A stretch of DNA of 36,097 nt, taken from contig JACVCM010000027.1 in NCBI GenBank assembly GCA_016742125.1, positions 1 to 36,097 of the forward strand, given 5' to 3'. Made by a program: the position numbers and the translations under genes. Positions 30,732 through 36,097 of this stretch are shown piece by piece. Position 1 is the stretch's first letter. Each line of letters starts with the position of its first letter. The notes beneath the pieces are model-generated. The model did not search any database, was not told the DNA's origin, and saw nothing but the letters and a program-made list of their open reading frames with translations. The DNA is from Sphingomonadaceae bacterium (lineage in GTDB: Bacteria > Pseudomonadota > Alphaproteobacteria > Sphingomonadales > Sphingomonadaceae).

Positions 30732-30743
30732 TTTGGGCGGGCG

Positions 30744-30771
30744 TTGACAGGGTGGGAAGCGCGCCTAGCAT
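30744..30771 (+). promoter_or_regulatory. Sigma-70-like promoter of the transporter operon
   Basis: TTGACA, 16 bases, TAGCAT. Transcription would begin near 30778, just ahead of AAGGAGGAG. An ATG at 30770 that could extend the transporter is inside this -10, which argues against its use. Confidence 0.5.
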
Positions 30772-30797
30772 GGCAAAGAGAAGGAGGAGCATCACCG

Positions 30798-30839
30798 TTG
30801 CGATTCGCGTCAAATCCGCCATCGAAGCGAACCGTATGA
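30798..30839 (+). CDS. Possible 13-residue leader peptide coupled to the transporter gene
   Basis: AAGGAGGAG, the strongest ribosome binding site in this part of the window, precedes a TTG that opens a 13-codon frame ending in a TGA which overlaps the transporter ATG (ATGA). The peptide starts MRFASNPP and ends KRTV. The strong site serves no other start codon at normal spacing. The likely effect is translational coupling: ribosomes that finish the leader restart on the transporter. No attenuator hairpin is obvious. Coding of a functional peptide is not claimed. Confidence 0.4.
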   Translation: MRFASNPPSKRTV

Positions 30840-32263
30840 CCGCAATTGCGCGCCTGCCCCGCTCTTTGAAGGTGATTCACGGCCTCGGCTCGATTGCCTA
30901 TGGCATCAAGGACAACGGCTTTTCCGTCTTTCTGCTGATTTTCTACAACCAGGTGATGGGTCTCGATGCGGGCCTCGTCGGCGCGGTGATCATGGCGGCA
31001 CTGATTTTCGATGCTTTTGCCGACCCGATTATCGGTGAACTCAGCGACCGCACGCAAAGCAGATGGGGCCGCCGCCTGCCCTGGCTTTACGGCGCAGCAA
31101 TCCCGCTCGGCGTCGTCTGGATGCTACTCTGGCATCCGCCGCAAATGAGCGACACGATGCTTGTCGCCTGGCTGTTCTGCACCGCAGTGCTCGCGCGCAC
31201 GCTCGTCGCGATGTGCGAGGTGCCATCGGTCGCACTCGTTCCCGAACTGACGGCCGATTATGACGAGCGCACGCGGCTGATGCGCTATCGTTTCCTATTC
31301 GGCTGGGCGGGCGGATTGCTCATCCTGATTTTTGCTTATGGCATATTTTTCACCGGACCGAAGGGCGTCAGCGACCCCGCCGGCTACGACGCTTACTCCA
31401 TTTGCGGCGCGCTGATGATGACCGGTGCGGTGCTACTTTCAGCGCTCGGGCAGCATCGATGGGTGGCAAAGCAGTCACCGCCCGCACCGCGTGGCGCGGG
31501 GCTGCGTCACGCGCTTGCCGAGGTGAAGGCGACACTCTCCAACCGGGCTTTCCTCTGGCTCGTTTCGGCGGCACTGTTCGGTTTGATCAACCAGGGCATT
31601 ACTTTCGCGCTGACCAATTATCAGCTCGCATTCCTCTGGCAGCTCGAACAGATGCAGATGCTTTACTACGCGCTGACCCTTTTTATAACGGTCTTCGTCG
31701 CTTTCGTGTTTGTGCCGCCCCTGTCAGCAAAAATGGGTAAAAAAGGCGCAGCGATTTTGCTCGCGATCATCTCGCTTTCGGTCAACACCGCACTCTATGG
31801 AAGCTGGCTTCTGGGACTGGTCCCCGGTGCGCCCGACAACCCATCGATCCTCTATATGTTTGCTTTTGTCATTGTCTCTAACAGCGCCGCAATCGGCATG
31901 ATGATGCTGACATCGTCGATGATGGCCGATGTCGTCGAGGCATCGCAACAGGAAACCGGTCGGCGGTCCGAAGGACTATTTTTCGCCGGCTATTTCTTCA
32001 TGCAAAAATGCGCGGTCGGCATCGGCACCTTCATCGCAGGCATGATCCTGACCTTTTCGGCCTTTCCGCAGGATGCCGTGGCCGGCGAGGTCGATGTGGC
32101 CGTGCTCGATGGGTTGGCGCTATACTATATGATCGCGCTGCTGGTGATGGGTATTATCGGCATATCGATCCTGCGCCACTTCCCGATCAGCCGCGAGAGT
32201 CACGAAGCGCGTGTGCGGGCCTTGAACGCCGCTGCAGAGTCTGCCAGTTACGCGAACGATTAA
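30836..32263 (+). CDS. MFS transporter of the GPH (MelB-like) type
   Basis: 475 residues with 12 predicted membrane segments. The first loop has the GPH family signature DAFADPIIGELSDRTQSRWGRRLPW (about residues 57-81), with the paired aspartates known to bind the coupling cation in MelB. Further motifs are SVALVPELTADYDERTRL and MMMLTSSMMADVVEASQQETGRRSEGLFF, the latter typical of the group. It probably imports the substrate of the neighbouring dehydrogenases by proton or sodium symport. The start chosen is the ATG overlapping the leader-peptide stop; an earlier ATG lies in the promoter. 17 bases ahead of the next gene, so the same operon. Confidence 0.87.
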   Translation: MTAIARLPRSLKVIHGLGSIAYGIKDNGFSVFLLIFYNQVMGLDAGLVGAVIMAALIFDAFADPIIGELSDRTQSRWGRRLPWLYGAAIPLGVVWMLLWHPPQMSDTMLVAWLFCTAVLARTLVAMCEVPSVALVPELTADYDERTRLMRYRFLFGWAGGLLILIFAYGIFFTGPKGVSDPAGYDAYSICGALMMTGAVLLSALGQHRWVAKQSPPAPRGAGLRHALAEVKATLSNRAFLWLVSAALFGLINQGITFALTNYQLAFLWQLEQMQMLYYALTLFITVFVAFVFVPPLSAKMGKKGAAILLAIISLSVNTALYGSWLLGLVPGAPDNPSILYMFAFVIVSNSAAIGMMMLTSSMMADVVEASQQETGRRSEGLFFAGYFFMQKCAVGIGTFIAGMILTFSAFPQDAVAGEVDVAVLDGLALYYMIALLVMGIIGISILRHFPISRESHEARVRALNAAAESASYAND

Positions 32264-32280
32264 ACGATAAGGACGAGGAC

Positions 32281-33564
32281 ATGGATTTCGATCTCACCGA
32301 AAAGCAGACCTATTGGCGGGACCGGATCCGCGACCATATCGAACGCTTCGTCCGCCCGCGCGTCGCCTACTACAAGGCGGAGGATGCGAAAGGCGACCGC
32401 TGGAAAGTGTTACAGGTCGTCGAGGAGGAAAAGGCCCGCGCCAAGGCGGCTGGCCTGTGGAACCTGTTCATGCCGCCTTCGTCCGGCCGCCCGCATGTCG
32501 ACGACAGCGTCGCCTTCGAAGGTCCGGGCCTCACCAACATGGAATATGCGCTCTGCGCCGAGGAAATGGGCCGCATTGGCTTCGCCTCCGAAGTATTTAA
32601 CTGCTCCGCACCCGACACCGGCAATATGGAAGTGTTCATGCGCTATGGCACCGCCGAACAGAAGCAGCGCTGGATGGTACCGCTGATGAACGGCGAAATC
32701 CGCTCGGCCTTCCTGATGACCGAGCCTGCGGTTGCCTCGTCCGATGCGACCAACATCGAAACCTCGATCCGGCGGGAGGGCGACGAATATGTGCTCAATG
32801 GCCGCAAATGGTGGTCGTCGGGCGCGGGCGATCCGCGCTGCAAGATCGCCATCGTCATGGGCAAGACCGATTTCGAGGCGAAACGGCATGCGCAGCAGTC
32901 GATGGTGCTGATGGAACTCGACGCGCCCGGCGTGAACATCCTCCGGCACCTGCCCGTATTCGGCTATGATGACGCGCCGCACGGGCATATGGAAATCGAG
33001 CTGAAGGATGTGCGCATTCCGGCATCGAACATGCTGCTCGGCGAAGGACGCGGGTTCGAGATTGCGCAAGGCCGCCTCGGGCCGGGCCGCATCCACCATT
33101 GCATGCGCACGATCGGCGTGGCTGAAGAAGCGCTCGAGAAGATGTGCAAGCGGCTGCAAAGCCGAGTTGCCTTCGGCAAGACGATTGCCGAGCACAGCAT
33201 CTGGGAACAGCGCATCGCCCGTGCGCGCATCGACATCGAAATGACCCGGCTGCTGTGCCTGAAGGCCGCAGATATGATGGACAAGGTCGGCAACAAGGCG
33301 GCAGCGGCGGAAATCGCGATGATCAAGGTGCAGGCACCCAATATGGCGCTTCAGATCATCGACGACGCGATCCAGGCGCACGGCGGCGGCGGCGTGTCGG
33401 AAGATTACGGGCTTGCGCAGGCCTATGCGCACCAGCGCACGCTGCGGCTCGCCGATGGTCCCGACGAAGTGCATGCGCGCGCCATTGCCCGGATGGAGCT
33501 GGGCAAGCATGGCTCGCGCGGCGCGAATGAGCTTTCGAGCGGCAGCATCGGGGCGACGCGGTGA
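32281..33564 (+). CDS. Acyl-CoA dehydrogenase of the ACAD10/ACAD11 type
   Basis: 427 residues. Full acyl-CoA dehydrogenase fold: N-terminal helices, then MTEPAVASSDATNIETSI and VLNGRKWWSSGAGDPRCK in the beta-domain, and C-terminal helices with RVAFGKTIAEHSIWEQRIARARIDIE and AHGGGGVSEDYGLAQAYAHQRTLRLADGPDEVH. The RLADGPDEVH ending, with aspartate where others have the catalytic glutamate, marks the ACAD10/11 group. In that group the enzyme can act on 4-phosphoacyl-CoA made by a linked kinase; in mammals the kinase is fused, here it is the separate gene at 34929. AAGGACGAGG is the ribosome binding site. The transporter gene is 17 bases upstream. Confidence 0.9.
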   Translation: MDFDLTEKQTYWRDRIRDHIERFVRPRVAYYKAEDAKGDRWKVLQVVEEEKARAKAAGLWNLFMPPSSGRPHVDDSVAFEGPGLTNMEYALCAEEMGRIGFASEVFNCSAPDTGNMEVFMRYGTAEQKQRWMVPLMNGEIRSAFLMTEPAVASSDATNIETSIRREGDEYVLNGRKWWSSGAGDPRCKIAIVMGKTDFEAKRHAQQSMVLMELDAPGVNILRHLPVFGYDDAPHGHMEIELKDVRIPASNMLLGEGRGFEIAQGRLGPGRIHHCMRTIGVAEEALEKMCKRLQSRVAFGKTIAEHSIWEQRIARARIDIEMTRLLCLKAADMMDKVGNKAAAAEIAMIKVQAPNMALQIIDDAIQAHGGGGVSEDYGLAQAYAHQRTLRLADGPDEVHARAIARMELGKHGSRGANELSSGSIGATR

Positions 33565-33576
33565 AAACAGCGGTCG

Positions 33577-33678
33577 AAATCCTCCCCGGAACGGGGAGGT
33601 GGCAGTCCGAAGGACTGACGGAGGGGGCCCCCTCCACCACGCTTCGCGCGGTCCCCCTCCCCGTGCCGGGGAGGATTT
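33577..33678. repeat. Palindromic mobile-type repeat, copy 1 (102 bp)
   Basis: Begins AAATCCTCCCCGGAACGGGG and ends with CCGGGGAGGATTT, so its ends are inverted repeats, and the inside is also largely self-complementary. The copy at 34784 is the reverse complement with an extra segment of about 33 bases in the centre. The last bases, GGGGAGGATTT, give the alcohol dehydrogenase gene its ribosome binding site five bases before the ATG. Confidence 0.8.
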
Positions 33679-33679
33679 A

Positions 33680-34762
33680 ATGAAAGCTGCCGTCCTGATC
33701 GAACCGGGCAAACCGCTCGAGATCGAAGATGTCAACATATCCAAGCCCGGTCCGCATGAGGTGCTGATCCGCACTGCTGCCTGCGGACTCTGCCATAGCG
33801 ACCTGCATTTCATCGAGGGCACTTACCCGCACCCCCTGCCCGCGATTCCGGGCCACGAAGCGGCGGGCATCGTCGAGGCGGTGGGCAGCGAAGTGCGCAC
33901 AGTGAAGGTGGGCGATGCCGTCATCACCTGCCTTTCCGCCTTTTGCGGGCATTGCGAATTTTGCGTGACCGGGCGCATGTCGCTCTGTCTTGGCGGCGAC
34001 ACGCGGCGCAAGCCCGACGAACCGGCGCGGATCACACGGCCCGATGGCAGCACGGTCAATCAGATGCTCAACCTGTCGGCCTATGCCGAAATGATGCTGG
34101 TGCACGAACATGCCTGCGTTGCCATCAACCCCGACATGCCGCTCGACAAGGCATCGGTCATCGGTTGCGCGGTAACAACGGGCGCAGGGACGATATTCAA
34201 CGCGTGCAAGGTAACGCCCGGCGAAACGGTGGCGGTCATCGGCTGCGGCGGCGTGGGGCTGGCGACGATCAACGCCGCAAAGATTGCCGGCGCAGGCCGG
34301 ATCATCGCCGCCGACCCGATCCCCGAAAAGCGCGAACTGGCGATAAAGTTGGGTGCAACCGATACGGTGGATGCAATGGCAGACGATGCTGCGGCGCAAA
34401 TCCAGGAACTCAGCAAAGGCGGCGTAGATCATGCCATCGAAGCGGTCGGCCGTCCGGCTTCGGGCGAACTTGCGGTCAAATCGCTCAAACGCGGCGGAAC
34501 AGCGACGATCCTTGGCATGATGCCGCTCCAGCACAGCGTGGGCCTTTCGGCGATGGAATTGCTCTCGGGCAAGAAACTGCAAGGCGCGATCATGGGCGGC
34601 AACCGTTTCCCGGTCGATATTCCGCGGCTGGTCGATTTCTACCTGCGCGGGCTGCTCGATCTCGACAGCATCATTTCCGAGACCATTCCGCTCGAACGCA
34701 TCAATGAAGGATTTGAACAAATGAAACGCGGTGACGCCGCACGTTCGGTGATTGTGTTTTGA
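33680..34762 (+). CDS. Zinc-dependent alcohol dehydrogenase (MDR superfamily)
   Basis: 360 residues. The catalytic zinc ligands C35 (AACGLCHSD), H59 and E60 (PGHEAAG) and the structural zinc cysteines C89, C92, C95 and C103 (CGHCEFCVTGRMSLC) are all present. The NAD-binding motif is VIGCGGVGLATI, followed by ADPIPEKRELA, with aspartate for NAD. The RPDGSTVNQMLNLSAYAEMMLV segment is like the long-chain or mycobacterial-type alcohol dehydrogenases. It probably oxidises a primary or secondary alcohol to the aldehyde or ketone that feeds this pathway. It stands between two inverted copies of the same repeat, and takes its ribosome binding site from the first, which suggests it was brought in or rearranged with them. 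Confidence 0.92.
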   Translation: MKAAVLIEPGKPLEIEDVNISKPGPHEVLIRTAACGLCHSDLHFIEGTYPHPLPAIPGHEAAGIVEAVGSEVRTVKVGDAVITCLSAFCGHCEFCVTGRMSLCLGGDTRRKPDEPARITRPDGSTVNQMLNLSAYAEMMLVHEHACVAINPDMPLDKASVIGCAVTTGAGTIFNACKVTPGETVAVIGCGGVGLATINAAKIAGAGRIIAADPIPEKRELAIKLGATDTVDAMADDAAAQIQELSKGGVDHAIEAVGRPASGELAVKSLKRGGTATILGMMPLQHSVGLSAMELLSGKKLQGAIMGGNRFPVDIPRLVDFYLRGLLDLDSIISETIPLERINEGFEQMKRGDAARSVIVF

Positions 34763-34783
34763 TGATGGACCTCGCGAACTCTG

Positions 34784-34927
34784 AAATCCTCCCCGGAACG
34801 GGGAGGGGGACCGCGACGCGAAGCGGCGTGGTGGAGGGGGCCCACTTTGAACTTTGCATAATGGTTGAGGGTGGGGACCCCTCCGTCACGCCTAAGGCGC
34901 GCCACCTCCCCGTTCCGGGGAGGATTT
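34784..34927. repeat. Palindromic mobile-type repeat, copy 2 (144 bp), inverted
   Basis: Same ends as the first copy (AAATCCTCCCCGGAACGGGG ... CGGGGAGGATTT), in the opposite internal orientation, with about 33 extra bases (around CTTTGAACTTTGCATAATGG) in the central loop. Its last bases again form the ribosome binding site, five bases before the ATG of the kinase gene, just as in the first copy. Confidence 0.8.
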
Positions 34928-34928
34928 G

Positions 34929-36002
34929 ATGGCCGAGCAGATCGACGCGCAAAAAGCCTTTAGCGGAACGGTCGCCCCGACCGGTGCCGATGTCCTCGAT
35001 GCAGACAGGCTAGCCGAGTGGATGGCCGCCAATGTCGAGGGCTTTGAAGGCCCGGTCGAGGTGCTGAAATTTGCTGGTGGCCAGTCAAACCCGACCTATC
35101 GGCTCAACGCGAAAAGCGGCTCCTATGTACTGCGCCGCAAACCGTTCGGCCCGCTGCTACCCAGCGCGCATGCGGTGGACCGGGAATATAAGGTCATTGC
35201 AGGGCTCTATCCAACCGGCTTTCCGGTGGCCAAACCCTATGGCCTTTGCACCGACGACAGCGTCATCGGATCGATGTTCTACATCATGGCCATGGTCGAG
35301 GGCCGGACGATCTGGGACGGCGCTATGCCCGGGGCGGAACCCGCGACCCGCCGCGCGACCTATGAAGCAATGATCGATACGCTGGCCGCGCTGCACACCA
35401 CGGATGTCGAGTCGGCCGGGCTTTCCGATTTCGGCAAGCCCGGCAATTATTTCGGACGTCAGGTCGAACGCTGGACCAAGCAGTATAAGCTCGCCGAGAC
35501 CGAGCATATGCCGGAGGTCGAACGGTTAATCGAATGGTTGCCTGCAACACTGCCCGAACAGACCCGGACGAGCGTCGTGCATGGCGATTACCGGATCGAC
35601 AATCTGATCTACCATCCGACGCAAGCCAAAGTGGTGGCGGTGCTTGACTGGGAGCTGTCGACACTCGGCGACCCGCTGGCCGACTTCACCTATGTCGCAA
35701 TGGCCTGGGTTACCGAAAACGGAGGCCGTTCGGGCGTGCTGGATGTGGACCGCGCCGCGCTCGGCATTCCGGAGCTCGACGAAATGGTCGAACGCTATTG
35801 CGCCGCCACCGGCCGCGATGGCGTTCCCGACATGAACTGGTATTTCGCCTATAATTTCTTCCGCCTGACCGGCATTATCCAGGGCATCAAGAAACGCGTG
35901 ATCGATGGCACCGCCAGCTCGGCTCATGCCAAGACCATGGCCGAACGTGTGCAGCCGCTCGCCGATGCGGCGTGGAGTTTTGCGGTGAAGACGGGGGCAT
36001 AG
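34929..36002 (+). CDS. Aminoglycoside-phosphotransferase-fold kinase (ACAD10/11 N-terminal type)
   Basis: 357 residues. Kinase-like fold with the nucleotide loop FAGGQSNPTYRL (48-59), the lysine strand YVLRRKPFG, the catalytic HGDYRIDN (218-225) and the metal-binding VLDWELSTLGDP with D240. This is the group related to the N-terminal domain of ACAD10/11. In mammalian ACAD11 and in LvaA of Pseudomonas putida the kinase phosphorylates the 4-hydroxyl of an acyl-CoA, after which a dehydrogenase partner removes the phosphate. Here the partner would be the gene at 32281. The TTG one codon before the ATG is not needed. The ribosome binding site is the end of the repeat. Cytoplasmic. Confidence 0.88.
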   Translation: MAEQIDAQKAFSGTVAPTGADVLDADRLAEWMAANVEGFEGPVEVLKFAGGQSNPTYRLNAKSGSYVLRRKPFGPLLPSAHAVDREYKVIAGLYPTGFPVAKPYGLCTDDSVIGSMFYIMAMVEGRTIWDGAMPGAEPATRRATYEAMIDTLAALHTTDVESAGLSDFGKPGNYFGRQVERWTKQYKLAETEHMPEVERLIEWLPATLPEQTRTSVVHGDYRIDNLIYHPTQAKVVAVLDWELSTLGDPLADFTYVAMAWVTENGGRSGVLDVDRAALGIPELDEMVERYCAATGRDGVPDMNWYFAYNFFRLTGIIQGIKKRVIDGTASSAHAKTMAERVQPLADAAWSFAVKTGA

Positions 36003-36011
36003 GAGAAAGCA

Positions 36012-36097
36012 ATGTCTTTATTCGACATGACGGGAAAGGTCGCGATCATCACCGGTTCCTCGCGCGGGATCGGGCAAGCGATTGCCGAGGAGTTGGC
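36012..36097 (+). CDS. Short-chain dehydrogenase/reductase, start only
   Basis: The first 28 codons of an SDR, cut by the end of the window: MSLFDMTGKVAIITG followed by SSRGIGQAIAEEL, with the complete cofactor motif TGSSRGIG (14-21). AGGAGAAAG lies just before the ATG, nine bases after the kinase stop, so it belongs to the same operon. In the levulinate pathway an SDR follows the kinase and dehydrogenase; whether that is its role here cannot be told from the fragment. Confidence 0.85.
   Translation, partial: MSLFDMTGKVAIITGSSRGIGQAIAEEL

Noticed and set aside
30770..30838. Transporter start at the ATG at 30770
   Set aside because: It would lie in the -10 hexamer of the best promoter and adds a basic stretch (AKRRRS) not expected in this transporter family.
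32410..33822. 470-codon open frame antisense to the ACAD11-type gene
   Set aside because: Same reason; it mirrors the codon pattern of the real gene and crosses the repeat element.
1..36097. CRISPR arrays, rRNA or tRNA genes, complete insertion sequences or prophage genes
   Set aside because: None seen on reading both strands; no regularly spaced direct repeats and no intact transposase or integrase.

Overview
The window is chromosomal DNA of high GC content, most likely from an alphaproteobacterium of the order Sphingomonadales (a Sphingopyxis/Sphingorhabdus-like organism). The support is indirect: the residue patterns of the GbsR/MarR-type regulator, BamB, Coq4-like and DUF3052 proteins, the codon style, and several families of short palindromic intergenic repeats of the kind common in sphingomonads. 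I ran no database search, so the genus is inference.

Layout. 1-2158: a frameshifted PaaI-type thioesterase, exonuclease III and two small coupled membrane proteins. 2155-4529: divergent TetR and GbsR/MarR regulators, then a small membrane protein and a secreted protein; a shared 20-bp operator-like palindrome links the GbsR gene and the membrane protein. 4729-6288: guaA. 6275-7362: an AT-richer segment of about 1.08 kb between two copies of the guaA 3' end, read as the remnant of an element integrated at guaA. 7376-11524: a tightly overlapped gene run (two GNAT acetyltransferases, one very like AAC(3)-I, a GFA-fold protein, purT, an ArsC/Spx-like protein, DUF427) followed by a lipoprotein phosphodiesterase. 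11563-12270: a Phd/PIN toxin-antitoxin pair. 12282-17290: panB, then a YfgM-like TPR protein, bamB and der (envelope biogenesis), and a lone Hpt protein. 17413-19449: bacterioferritin and its ferredoxin (bfr-bfd) and a DUF418 membrane protein. 19580-23191: a Coq4-like protein, an FAD-linked oxidase, DUF3052 and a VapBC pair. 23229-26254: purL and a YdjM-like membrane protein. 26255-27030: no convincing gene, but a strong minus-strand terminator with no annotated gene feeding it.

27031-36097 is a catabolic region. On the minus strand lie two adjacent acyl-CoA dehydrogenases that look like the two halves of a heteromeric enzyme, a low-GC DMP19/DUF4375 gene wedged in, and an SDR. Divergently, on the plus strand, lie an MFS/GPH transporter, an ACAD10/11-type acyl-CoA dehydrogenase, a zinc alcohol dehydrogenase, an aminoglycoside-phosphotransferase-fold kinase and the start of another SDR. 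The kinase plus ACAD11-type dehydrogenase recalls the phosphorylate-then-eliminate chemistry known for 4-hydroxyacyl-CoAs (mammalian ACAD11, LvaA/LvaC of Pseudomonas putida). Two inverted copies of a 102-144 bp palindromic element bracket the alcohol dehydrogenase and each supplies the ribosome binding site of the gene after it.

The items most worth following up are the guaA-flanked mini-element, the kinase/ACAD locus, the repeat-donated ribosome binding sites, the putative leader peptide before the transporter, and the possible small RNA near 26.4-26.8 kb.
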